The notes under the pieces were generated by a model that was given only the letters and a program-made list of their open reading frames with translations, did no database searches and was not told where the DNA came from. This document shows positions 18,233 to 26,121 of a DNA stretch of 64,000 bases, in pieces. Position 1 is the first letter of the stretch, and every line of letters starts with the position of its first letter. The stretch spans positions 62,001 to 126,000 of the forward strand of contig JBEBHP010000004.1 of NCBI GenBank assembly GCA_040080835.1. Direction: 5' to 3'. This DNA comes from SZUA-430 sp040080835. Lineage in GTDB: Bacteria; Pseudomonadota; Alphaproteobacteria; Micropepsales; Micropepsaceae. Position numbers and translations under genes: made by a program.

Positions 18233-18586
18233 ATGCCGAACTATGTCGACGGATTTGTCATTCCGGTGCCGAATGCGAAGAAGGAGGCCTATCGCAGGCT
18301 TGCCGAGAAAGCTGCTCCGATTTTTCGCGAGTACGGCGCGCTGAGTGTCGTTGAGTGCTGGGGCGATGATGTCCCGCCGGGCGTGCTGACATCTTTTCCC
18401 ATGGCTGTGAAATGCAATGCCGACGAGACGGTAGTGTTCTCGTGGATCGTGTGGCCCTCACGAGAGGCGCGGGACGCCGGCAATAAGAAGGCCATGGAAG
18501 ATCCTCGCATGGAGCTGGAAGGCGACATGCCGTTTGACGGCAAGCGCATGATTATCGGCGGCTTCCGGGTGATGGTGGAGGGTTAA
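18233..18586 (+). CDS. DUF1428 family protein
   Basis: A 117-residue protein with the DUF1428 pattern: MPNYVDGFVIPVP at the start, ECWGDDVPPGVLTSFPMAVK in the middle, VVFSWIVWPSREARDAGNKK, and the C-terminal GKRMIIGGF. The family has a dimeric ferredoxin-like (ABM-type) fold and no assigned reaction. A ribosome-binding site (GGGAGAG) precedes the ATG. The gene is alone between an acyl-CoA dehydrogenase and a histidine kinase, so the context does not add to its role. Confidence 0.9.
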   Translation: MPNYVDGFVIPVPNAKKEAYRRLAEKAAPIFREYGALSVVECWGDDVPPGVLTSFPMAVKCNADETVVFSWIVWPSREARDAGNKKAMEDPRMELEGDMPFDGKRMIIGGFRVMVEG

Positions 18587-18767
18587 GCGTTGCGAAGGCC
18601 GGTCGTGCTGGCTTTTCCGGCGATTCAGATGTCGATTCTACAGACGCCGGGCAGACTGTTTACCAGTCGCTAACCAGCGCCGCCGCACCAATCCGCCATG
18701 TGCGTAATCATCGCAATTTGTTGCTCATTGCCTAACCGTTTGGAGACCTGCCAAGGCGCATAGTCAC

Positions 18768-20171
18768 GTGCTGTTTCCGACGGACTGGACGTGCGACGTG
18801 CGTGCAAGCGCTGACACTGCCGTATTGACGCCGCAGACGGTCGATAAAATCGACCGCGAGAAAATCCGTCTCGCGTTTGGTACCTGGCTTACCTATGTCG
18901 ACGGCGCGCCGATTGCCCTTATCATTTCCGTTCTGATGTGCGGGCTGGTGCCGTCTGTTGGTTCTGCCAATCCTGCCGCTGGTTTTGGGTTCGCATCTGC
19001 AGCGATCGTGTGGGCTGCGGGCTCGACAATGGTGTTTCAGTTCTATCAGAGGCAGGAGGCGCTGCGTTCAACGTGGTTCTGGCGGCAAACGCTTCTGGGT
19101 ATCTGGATGTCGCATGCCGTGATCTGGGGTTCGATGCTGTTCGTATTCTGGGATGAAGGCAACGCCGTCAACCAGGCCATATTGTGCACGCTTGCACTCG
19201 GGGTGATCGTATCCTATTTCTTCGTGCTGACGATGTGTCTTCAGGTGCTGTTGCCTGTGCTGGGAACCATGGCTGCTGTCACGACGGCGGCATTCATCGC
19301 GCACGGGGATACACTTTCGCAGGTGTTCATCGTGCTGTTCCCGCTCTTCTCGGTGATCATGATCAATTATGGGCTGAAGGCTGCGAACAGCTATCACGTG
19401 GCACTCAGGTTGCGGTTCGAGAATGAAGCGCTGGCTGCAGCGCTATCGCGGGCAAGTCAGGCCAAGAGCACGTTCCTCGCCTCGATGAGTCATGAGTTGC
19501 GCACGCCGCTGAACGCCATTCTTGGGTATTCCGATCTCATGCGGCAGCGTACATTTGGTGCGATCGCTCCTGCCCGATATGCAACCTATATCGACGACAT
19601 CCATGACAGCGGTTCGCATCTGCTGCGCATGATCAATGATCTTCTTGACCTTGCAAAGATCGAGGCTGGAAAGCACGAGATGCTGTTTGAGCAGATCTGT
19701 CTCGGGGACGTTGCAAGGGAGGCGCTGAGGCTGGTCGAGCCGCAATCGGCGCGCGCGCATGTCAGCGTGTCGCTGAACCTTGCCACTGATGTCGTGGTAA
19801 GCGCGGACGCGCGCGCGATCAAGCAGGTTCTGATCAACCTCCTGTCGAACGCCATCAAGTTCACAAAGCCAGGCGGGATTGCCGTACTGTTTTGCCAACG
19901 GACGGCGGATGGACGCGTGGTGTTCGGCGTGAGGGACACCGGTATCGGCATGACACCGGAAGTGATGTCACGTGTGCTGATGCCCTATGAACAGGCAGGA
20001 GACGTCTTTACCGTGGAAGGACGCGGGACCGGGCTTGGGCTTCCCATCTGCAAGACGCTGGTGGAAGCCCATCAGGGACAGCTTCGGCTCGAGAGCACGC
20101 CAGGTGTGGGTACCAAAGTGTGGGTCGAGCTTCCCGGCGTGCGTGTGTTGCGTGAGGCAAACGCCGCATAG
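18768..20171 (+). CDS. membrane sensor histidine kinase
   Basis: A 467-residue histidine kinase, GTG start. Residues about 40-205 contain about five to six hydrophobic helices with short loops, so the sensor is within the membrane rather than periplasmic. The dimerisation domain has the phospho-accepting H242 in FLASMSHELRTPLNAILGYS. The ATPase domain shows the N box (INLLSNAIKFTKPGG), G1 (GVRDTGIGM) and G2 (GRGTGLGLPI). No receiver domain and no neighbouring response regulator are seen, so the partner is elsewhere. A strong hairpin terminator follows at 20287-20307. Confidence 0.9.
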   Translation: MLFPTDWTCDVRASADTAVLTPQTVDKIDREKIRLAFGTWLTYVDGAPIALIISVLMCGLVPSVGSANPAAGFGFASAAIVWAAGSTMVFQFYQRQEALRSTWFWRQTLLGIWMSHAVIWGSMLFVFWDEGNAVNQAILCTLALGVIVSYFFVLTMCLQVLLPVLGTMAAVTTAAFIAHGDTLSQVFIVLFPLFSVIMINYGLKAANSYHVALRLRFENEALAAALSRASQAKSTFLASMSHELRTPLNAILGYSDLMRQRTFGAIAPARYATYIDDIHDSGSHLLRMINDLLDLAKIEAGKHEMLFEQICLGDVAREALRLVEPQSARAHVSVSLNLATDVVVSADARAIKQVLINLLSNAIKFTKPGGIAVLFCQRTADGRVVFGVRDTGIGMTPEVMSRVLMPYEQAGDVFTVEGRGTGLGLPICKTLVEAHQGQLRLESTPGVGTKVWVELPGVRVLREANAA

Positions 20172-20212
20172 TGACGTGAGCGGCTCATGAAACTTGCGGA
20201 AATGGCCTGCGA

Positions 20213-20288
20213 CAATTTGTTCCCTTTTTGTTTTCGGCGCTTTCGGCTCTATTCGGCGCTTCAAATGGATAGTGTAGGAATCTGTGCC
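20213..20288 (+). repeat. 76-bp dispersed repeat, copy A
   Basis: Bases 20213-20288 match 62728-62803 in 74 of 76 positions and the same orientation. The only differences are C/T at the twelfth base and A/G in the TTCARATGG part. The copy lies in a convergent gap between the histidine kinase and the nitronate monooxygenase genes. It begins with a GTTC-N7-GTTT stretch and contains TCGGCGCTT twice, 21 bases apart. Confidence 0.9.
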
Positions 20289-20320
20289 CGCCCGGGATTG
20301 GGGCGGGTTATTTGTTTTTG
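20287..20320 (+). terminator. intrinsic terminator after the histidine kinase
   Basis: A perfect 7-bp stem, CCCGCCC (20287-20293) with GGGCGGG (20301-20307), and a 7-base loop are followed by a T-rich tract (TTATTTGTTTTT). This is the canonical rho-independent form on the plus strand and would end the histidine kinase transcript. Its first bases overlap the end of the 76-bp repeat. Confidence 0.8.
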
Positions 20321-20333
20321 CGCGTGAACGCGT

Positions 20334-21311
20334 TCAGGCGACGATTGCCCGGTCCAGCCTTTCACGGATGATCTGTTCGGCTTCGCGGACGATGCGTTCG
20401 ACGAGGTCCTTGCAGGTCGGGATGTCGTTGATCAGGCCCTGGACCATGCCGGCCGACCAGATGCCGTAGTCGGGTTCGCCCTGTTCGTAGACAACCTTGC
20501 CACGCTGGCCTGATACCAGGTGCGCGATGTCTTCGATCTTGGCGCCGCCCTTCCTTTCGATGGCGACCACTTCCTGGCTAACGGTGTTCTTTGCCACGCG
20601 CGCCGTGTTGTGCAGCGTGCGGAAGATAAGTTCGGTTGCGCGTTCGTCATTGGCGACGATCTGCTCCTTCACCTTCTGGTGAATGGGGCTTTCGACCGTG
20701 CACATGAAGCGGGTGCCCATGTTGATGCCTTCGGCGCCGAGCGCGAGGGCCGCCACCAGGCCACGCGCGTCGCCAAAGCCGCCTGAAGCGACCATCGGAA
20801 TTTTCACCTTGCTGGCGGCAACCGGGATCAGGATCAGGCCTGGAATGTCGTCTTCGCCAGGGTGACCTGCGCATTCAAAGCCATCGATCGAGATGGCGTC
20901 GACGCCCATGCGCTCGGCGGACAATGCGTGACGGACGGCGGTGCATTTATGGATGACCTTGATGCCGTGTTCCTTGAAATGGTTCACGTGCTCCTGCGGC
21001 TTGTAGCCTGCGGTCTCCACGATCTTGATGCCAGCCTCGACAATGGCCTGGCGGTATTCGGCATACGGAGGCGGCTTGAGTGCGGGCAGGATGGTGAGGT
21101 TGACGCCGAAGGGTTTGTCGGTCATTTCGCGGCAGCGCTTGATTTCCTTCGTGAGGTCTTCAGGTGTCGGCTGCGTGAGCGCGGTGATGAAGCCCAGCGC
21201 GCCCGCATTGGCAACCGCCGAGACAAGCTGGGCCCGGCCGACCCATTGCATGCCACCTTGTACAATCGGGTGCTTGACACCGAACATTTCGGTAAAGCGT
21301 GTCTTTAACAT
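20334..21311 (-). CDS. nitronate monooxygenase / NAD(P)H-dependent flavin oxidoreductase
   Basis: A 325-residue FMN TIM-barrel protein. Signature segments are HPIVQGGMQWVG, ANAGALGFI, the active-site region SIDGFECAGHPGEDD, VASGGFGDARGLVAALALGAEGINMGTRF and the C-terminal SAGMVQGLI. Members oxidise nitronates or reduce enoyl substrates with FMN. The catalytic-type His in GHPGED is present. It is convergent with the histidine kinase and monocistronic in appearance. Several paralogues act in fatty-acid or nitroalkane metabolism, so the physiological substrate is open. Confidence 0.88.
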   Translation of the reverse strand: MLKTRFTEMFGVKHPIVQGGMQWVGRAQLVSAVANAGALGFITALTQPTPEDLTKEIKRCREMTDKPFGVNLTILPALKPPPYAEYRQAIVEAGIKIVETAGYKPQEHVNHFKEHGIKVIHKCTAVRHALSAERMGVDAISIDGFECAGHPGEDDIPGLILIPVAASKVKIPMVASGGFGDARGLVAALALGAEGINMGTRFMCTVESPIHQKVKEQIVANDERATELIFRTLHNTARVAKNTVSQEVVAIERKGGAKIEDIAHLVSGQRGKVVYEQGEPDYGIWSAGMVQGLINDIPTCKDLVERIVREAEQIIRERLDRAIVA

Positions 21312-21390
21312 CGAAGTCTCCCAAGGCTTTGTGTTGAATAGCGATGGGAGGCAGAGTGGCAGGATTGCAGCAGGTCAGGCAAGTGGGGCT

Positions 21391-22341
21391 TTACGGACCT
21401 TCGACCTTAATGCCCTTGGCGCGAAGCAGGTCAACGACGCTGCCCTGACCTACAAGATGGGCAGCACCGACAATGACGACGTGGGTCTTGCCATCGTTCA
21501 TCATGGCCTCGATCTGCGGCAGCCATTTTTCGTGACGATCACTGAACAGTGCCTTGCGCATGGCCGGGAAGTTGTCCATGTCACCGTTCAGTGCCTTGTC
21601 GAGTTTCTTCGTGTCGCCGGACTTCCATGCGTTGATCAAGCCGTCGAGGGTTTCGCTCATCTTGCCGGTCTGCTGCAGGGTGACAATCAGATACTGCACT
21701 TCCTGATCGTGAGAGAGATCCGAAAAAATGTGGATCTGCGACTCGAGTGTTTCCAGCGCGCCGCGCTGCCGGTTGCTGGACTTGGCCCAGTTCCAGAGCT
21801 GGATGTCGGCTCCGCCCTGTTCGCCGGTTGCGGCTGCCGGGTCTACTTTCTGACCCGGGGTCCTCGACTGTTTCATCGCGGTGAGTGATGTAATGGTCAG
21901 TGCGGCGAGCCAGGGGCGCATGCGATCTACTGCCAGTGGTGGCAGACCGAGTTCCTTCAGGGTCTCGTCAAGCGTAGCGCGGTATTCGACGGCCAGCATG
22001 CGGTGAAGGCTTTGATCAGGTGGCAGGATGCCAAAACGTTGGATCAGGTCTCCCAACTTCGTTGGGTTCTGGGCCTCATCGAGGTCGATCTCGAAATCGA
22101 GCTGTTGGGCTGCCTGCAGGGCGGCTTCGAGCTCGGGGGTGCGCCACTGGAAATCCCTTGGCAAAATGTGAAAGGAACCGAAGAGGTAGATGTCGCCCTT
22201 TGCACCATCGATCTTCCACAATGCCGGAGCGATCCGGGTGTCCCGCGCATGCGAGGGAGCAAGAACGAAAAGGAAGGCAAGGGCTATAGCCAGTGCCAGC
22301 GCAACAACATTCTTGAGCACGGGATTTACTTTCATCTGCAT
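21391..22341 (-). CDS. TraB/GumN family protein
   Basis: A 316-residue protein beginning with a signal sequence or single membrane anchor (hydrophobic residues about 9-30). The family frame is ALWKID...DIYLFGSFHILPRDFQW near the N-terminus and THVVIVGAAHLVGQGSVVDLLRAKGIKVE at the end. These hold the GSFH and GAAH motifs of the TraB/GumN (TIKI-like) family, proposed to be metalloproteases. The start is uncertain among ATG 22341, ATG 22335 and the longer frame from 22383; I chose 22341. It is divergent from the YeeE/YedE pair. Confidence 0.82.
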   Translation of the reverse strand: MQMKVNPVLKNVVALALAIALAFLFVLAPSHARDTRIAPALWKIDGAKGDIYLFGSFHILPRDFQWRTPELEAALQAAQQLDFEIDLDEAQNPTKLGDLIQRFGILPPDQSLHRMLAVEYRATLDETLKELGLPPLAVDRMRPWLAALTITSLTAMKQSRTPGQKVDPAAATGEQGGADIQLWNWAKSSNRQRGALETLESQIHIFSDLSHDQEVQYLIVTLQQTGKMSETLDGLINAWKSGDTKKLDKALNGDMDNFPAMRKALFSDRHEKWLPQIEAMMNDGKTHVVIVGAAHLVGQGSVVDLLRAKGIKVEGP

Positions 22342-22509
22342 CACTTTTGGGAAGGAGCTATCGCCGCCCAGATATAGCAGCATCTACCAGGCAGGTCTTT
22401 ACCTCTGCGTCGGATCAATACGGCAATAATTTCGTTCCACGATGGAATTCGACGTCTCCTATGCCTCAAATCTCATGTACTCTGGTGTCATGTTTCAGGA
22501 GTTGCTTGA

Positions 22510-22929
22510 ATGACAGAGTTTGCCCCTTGGGACGCAGCGGCAGGTGGCGCCCTCATCGGACTGGCGGCAGTATGGCTCATGGCTGCCAACGGGCGCATCG
22601 CCGGCATCAGCGGGATAGTGAACCGCCTGTTGCCACCCTATACGGACGCATTGCTGCCCGACCGTGTGGCCTTCGTTGTTGGTCTCGTCGTTGCGCCGAC
22701 AATTGTCATCGCGTTTGGCGGCAGCGTTGTGCAGACAATTTCTGACAATCCGGTGCTGCTTGTCGTGGCGGGTCTGTTGGTCGGATTTGGCAGCACGATT
22801 GGCAATGGCTGCACGAGCGGACATGGCATATGCGGGCTGTCGCGATTTTCAAAGCGCTCGCTTGCGGCCACGCTGGTTTTCATGGCGACCGGCGCCCTGA
22901 CCGTCTACGTCATGAGGCACGTGCTATGA
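22510..22929 (+). CDS. YeeE/YedE family membrane protein, first half
   Basis: A 139-residue protein with four hydrophobic helices. The signature GNGCTSGHGICGLSRFSKRS is the YeeE/YedE motif whose cysteine corresponds to those lining the thiosulfate path in TsuA/YeeE. Together with the next gene it makes the equivalent of one full YeeE. A thiosulfate or related sulfur-compound import role is therefore likely, as inference from the family. Its stop overlaps the start of the second half (ATGA, 22926-22929). Confidence 0.85.
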   Translation: MTEFAPWDAAAGGALIGLAAVWLMAANGRIAGISGIVNRLLPPYTDALLPDRVAFVVGLVVAPTIVIAFGGSVVQTISDNPVLLVVAGLLVGFGSTIGNGCTSGHGICGLSRFSKRSLAATLVFMATGALTVYVMRHVL

Positions 22930-23351
22930 ACGCCAATGTTTCGCGGATCGCATCCAGTCTCGCTGCAGGCCTTGTTTTCGGCGTTGGACTCACGGTGTCG
23001 GGTATGTTGAACCCGGCCAAGATCATGAATTTCCTTGATGTTGCAGGAACGTGGGATCCCAGCCTTGCCTTCGTGATGGGAGCCGCTGTGATCGTCACCG
23101 TCATCGGCTACCGGCTGTCCATGCTGGACCCCAAACCGCTTTTCGAGACGAAGTTTTTTGTGCCAGGCGCGACTGATCTGGATGCGCGGCTGATTGTCGG
23201 CGCAGCAATATTCGGGATCGGCTGGGGCCTCGGCGGGTTTTGCCCGGGGCCCGCCATCAGCGCGCTTTCGATAGGTGCGGGCGGGACTTACGCTTTCGTC
23301 GCAGCCATGATTGCGGGCATGTGGGCCGGGCGGCAGATGGGAAAGCCCTGA
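22926..23351 (+). CDS. YeeE/YedE (DUF6691-type) membrane protein, second half
   Basis: A 141-residue membrane protein with four hydrophobic helices. The segments GVGLTVSGMLNPAKIMNFLDVAGTWDPSL and GIGWGLGGFCPGPAI are those of the C-terminal half of YeeE/YedE transporters; GGFCPGPA carries the second conserved Cys. The start overlaps the stop of the first half. Such split pairs often sit beside sulfur-oxidising or persulfide enzymes; here a sulfurtransferase is 15 kb away, so the link is weak. Confidence 0.87.
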   Translation: MNANVSRIASSLAAGLVFGVGLTVSGMLNPAKIMNFLDVAGTWDPSLAFVMGAAVIVTVIGYRLSMLDPKPLFETKFFVPGATDLDARLIVGAAIFGIGWGLGGFCPGPAISALSIGAGGTYAFVAAMIAGMWAGRQMGKP

Positions 23352-23432
23352 TCCCGGCGGTTTACATCGGCCTGAAGGGTTCCGCTCCGAGGTCGAATCC
23401 GCTACAAGGCCGCCTCTTTTCAAGGAATACCC

Positions 23433-25037
23433 ATGTCTGACGTGCAACCCGCCATTGACCGGACGCCGCGCGAAGCTGCGCAACGGCGACGCACGTTTGC
23501 GATCATCTCGCATCCCGACGCCGGCAAGACAACGCTGACCGAGCACTTGCTGCTCATGGGCGGCGCGATCCACCTTGCGGGCGAGGTCAAGGCGAAGGGC
23601 GACCGGCGGCGTGCACGTTCCGACTGGATGAAGATCGAGCAGGAGCGCGGGATCTCGGTCACGACGGCCGTGATGACTTTCGAATACCAGGGGCTGGTGT
23701 TCAACCTGCTGGATACGCCTGGCCACGAAGATTTCTCCGAGGACACTTACCGCACTTTGACGGCCGCGGACTCGGCGATCATGGTCATTGACGCCGCGAA
23801 GGGCATCGAAAGCCAGACGCGCAAGCTGTTTGAAGTCTGCCGCATGCGTGACATTCCGATCATCACCTACATCAACAAGATGGACCGCGAGGCACGCGAT
23901 CCGTTCTCGCTGATCGACGAGATTGCGGACCAGCTGCAGCTGCACGTGACGCCTGCGATGTGGCCCGCGGGATCGGGACTGAACTTCCGAGGCGCGATGC
24001 ACTTCCAGAGCGGCAAGTTCCTGACCTTCGGCAAGGATGCAACCGCAATCGATCCGTCACGCCTGTCGGAAGTCTTGCGACCGGAAGAACTGAAGCAGAT
24101 GAAGGACGAGATGGATCTCGCGCAGGGTGGATATCCCGGCTTCGACCTCCAGACATTTCGTGAAGGGCATATCACGCCCGTGTACTTCGGTTCGGCGCTC
24201 AAGCACTTCGGTGTGAAGGAGCTGATCGAAGGCCTGGGACAGTGGGCCCCGGGTCCGCGCGCGCAGGCGGCGACCGAGCGATCGGTCGAACCTGATGAAA
24301 CCAAGGTTGCGGGCTTTGTGTTCAAGGTCCAGGCCAACATGGATCCCAACCACCGGGACCGGGTTGCGTTCATGCGGGTGTGTTCGGGCCACTTCAAGCG
24401 TGGCATGAAGCTGAAGCAGTCGGGCACTGGCAGGTTGCTGAGTGTGCACAATCCGATCCTGTTCTTTGCGCAGTCGCGCGAGACAGTGGACGAAGCCTGG
24501 CCTGGCGACATCATCGGCATTCCGAACCATGGCGTCCTTCGCGTCGGCGACACGCTGACAGAAGGCGAGGACCTGACCTTTACGGGCATTCCGAATTTTG
24601 CACCGGAAATCGTGCGTCGCGTTCGCCTTGCCGATCCGCTCAAGGCCAAGCACCTGCAGCGCGCGCTGGAGTCACTTGCTGAAGAAGGCGTCACGCAAGT
24701 TTTCAAGCCCAAGATCGGCGCGCAATGGTTCGTGGGCGTTGTTGGGCAATTGCAGCTCGAGGTTCTGGCGAGCCGTATCGCTGCGGAATATGGGCTGGAA
24801 GTTGCCTTCGAGCAGGGCATGTTCGAGACCGCACGCTGGGTTGGCGCGGACGATCCGGTCGAACTCAAGAAGTTTCTGGATGCGCACCAAGGCAATCTGG
24901 CCGACGACCGGGATGGTTCCCCGGTCTTCATGGCGAAAAGCGCCTGGGAGCTGCGCTACATCGCCGAGCGCTGGCCGAACATCAAGTTTACGGCCACGCG
25001 GGAGCGGCGGCACCAGGGATCTTCGGCGGGCAAGTGA
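23433..25037 (+). CDS. prfC: peptide chain release factor 3
   Basis: A 534-residue translational GTPase. G1 is AIISHPDAGKTTLTE, followed by the RF3-specific RARSDWMKIEQERGISVTTAVMTFEY (switch region), G3 DTPGHEDFSEDTYRTL and G4 YINKMDRE. It recycles RF1/RF2 from the ribosome after peptide release. The length fits RF3 (about 530 residues). It is monocistronic, with 81 bases from the transporter gene and a convergent hairpin at its 3' end. Confidence 0.97.
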   Translation: MSDVQPAIDRTPREAAQRRRTFAIISHPDAGKTTLTEHLLLMGGAIHLAGEVKAKGDRRRARSDWMKIEQERGISVTTAVMTFEYQGLVFNLLDTPGHEDFSEDTYRTLTAADSAIMVIDAAKGIESQTRKLFEVCRMRDIPIITYINKMDREARDPFSLIDEIADQLQLHVTPAMWPAGSGLNFRGAMHFQSGKFLTFGKDATAIDPSRLSEVLRPEELKQMKDEMDLAQGGYPGFDLQTFREGHITPVYFGSALKHFGVKELIEGLGQWAPGPRAQAATERSVEPDETKVAGFVFKVQANMDPNHRDRVAFMRVCSGHFKRGMKLKQSGTGRLLSVHNPILFFAQSRETVDEAWPGDIIGIPNHGVLRVGDTLTEGEDLTFTGIPNFAPEIVRRVRLADPLKAKHLQRALESLAEEGVTQVFKPKIGAQWFVGVVGQLQLEVLASRIAAEYGLEVAFEQGMFETARWVGADDPVELKKFLDAHQGNLADDRDGSPVFMAKSAWELRYIAERWPNIKFTATRERRHQGSSAGK

Positions 25038-25060
25038 GCGCGGCCGTGTTCAATGCGAAT

Positions 25061-25103
25061 GAGCAAGTCCGACATTCCGCCTCGCGGAACGGCCGACTTG
25101 CTC
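25061..25103. terminator. inverted repeat between convergent genes, probable bidirectional terminator
   Basis: GAGCAAGTC (25061-25069) pairs perfectly with GACTTGCTC (25095-25103), and inside it TTCCGC (25075-25080) pairs with GCGGAA (25084-25089). It lies between the prfC stop and the stop of the beta-barrel gene. No T tract follows on either side, so it may act by structure only or protect 3' ends. Confidence 0.55.
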
Positions 25104-25119
25104 CGCACATCTGCCGTGA

Positions 25120-25941
25120 CTAGAAAATGAACCTCGTGCCGGCAAGCTGGCTGATGGGCTCGTTGCGATTGCGATCCATGAGTGATGATCCATCGGTGCC
25201 GAAGTGAACGCGCAAGCCAAGTCCAAAGCGCCAGTAGTCGGCATCGCTGGTTCCGATGTCCATGGTGCCGAAGCCCAACCCCGCATAAAGCGATGTTGTG
25301 CAATCGGGGATCATGTACTCGGCTTCTCCGTTGATCGAGAGATCGTTGTAGTCGGTGCTGTCGACCTCGTAGTTCGCATAGTCCAATCCCAGTTTGAACC
25401 CCAGGGATTTGTCCGAATAGTACTTGCCGTAGGCGCCCAGTTGCCAACCGCTTGTGTCCAAGCTGGATCCATCCGAACTGTAGGTCGTGTATCCCAGATA
25501 CCCACCCAAATTGAAATCGCTGAGATAGGCTTCGCCGCGGCCTGTGATGGATACTCCATCAGCAAATCCAAGGACGTCAATCGATTGGTAGTTGATCTCG
25601 CCACCCAAATAGCCCTGTGTCTGGTCCCTGTAGAACAGGGCGCCACCCAGTTTCCAATAGTCTGCAGCCAGGTCCGGGCTGCTGCCAATGGAAAAGCGGT
25701 CTGAGGCGAAGTTGAAGTTTCCTTGAAAGTTCCACTTCCCGGGCCAGGTCCAAAGCGCAGAACCAGTCCCGTGGAATTGGCTGATGTCCAAATCACTTGA
25801 TGAACTGCTGATGTCCAGACCGGTGTAGCTGTAACCTACGTCTCCAAGTCCAGTAAGGCGCTTGCCGCCGGCGCCGTCTGCATATGATGGTGCCAGAGCA
25901 CAAAGAAAAGCGACTGTTGCAAGCAGGGATGTCCGAAGCAT
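25120..25941 (-). CDS. outer-membrane beta-barrel protein
   Basis: A 273-residue protein with a signal peptide (LLATVAFLCALAPSYADG) and alternating-hydrophobic strands: WKLGGALFYRD, GYLGGEINYQS, FNLGGYLGYTT, LYAGLGFGTM. The last residue is Phe after GTRFIF, the classical outer-membrane insertion signal. Only one Cys is seen in the mature part (PDCTTSLY). Function is unknown; it is porin-like in general form, with about 10-12 strands. The start ATG 25941 is preferred because GGAG sits 6-9 bases upstream; the ATG at 25956 lies within that ribosome-binding region. Confidence 0.75.
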   Translation of the reverse strand: MLRTSLLATVAFLCALAPSYADGAGGKRLTGLGDVGYSYTGLDISSSSSDLDISQFHGTGSALWTWPGKWNFQGNFNFASDRFSIGSSPDLAADYWKLGGALFYRDQTQGYLGGEINYQSIDVLGFADGVSITGRGEAYLSDFNLGGYLGYTTYSSDGSSLDTSGWQLGAYGKYYSDKSLGFKLGLDYANYEVDSTDYNDLSINGEAEYMIPDCTTSLYAGLGFGTMDIGTSDADYWRFGLGLRVHFGTDGSSLMDRNRNEPISQLAGTRFIF

Positions 25942-25971
25942 TTTGTTCTCCACCATTTGCGCGTCGTTGCG

Positions 25972-26061
25972 CGAATCAGTTCTTGTTGTGGAGAGAGAGG
26001 ATGAAGCGTGCGTTGATCAAGGCAACGTTGCGTCGCGAAATTTATTGCGAGAACTGATTCG
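25972..26061. repeat. 12-bp inverted repeat with 66-bp spacer
   Basis: CGAATCAGTTCT (25972-25983) has its exact reverse complement AGAACTGATTCG at 26050-26061. The arms bracket 66 bases within the 180-base gap upstream of the beta-barrel gene and downstream of the DUF2336 gene. It could be a long stem-loop in the transcript leader or a terminator for DUF2336. Confidence 0.6.
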
Positions 26062-26121
26062 ACTGTTGCAGGACCGGCTCACGTGCTGGCCCGGGCTGCA
26101 ACCTGCAATCGGCGTTTGAGC

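Noticed and set aside
23380..23415. GTCGAATCC stretch resembling a tRNA T-loop before prfC
   Set aside because: No matching acceptor, D or anticodon stems can be built in the short gap.
22905..24002. Long minus-strand frame across the YeeE pair and prfC
   Set aside because: It crosses three convincing plus-strand genes, is Arg/His-rich and has no recognisable motif.
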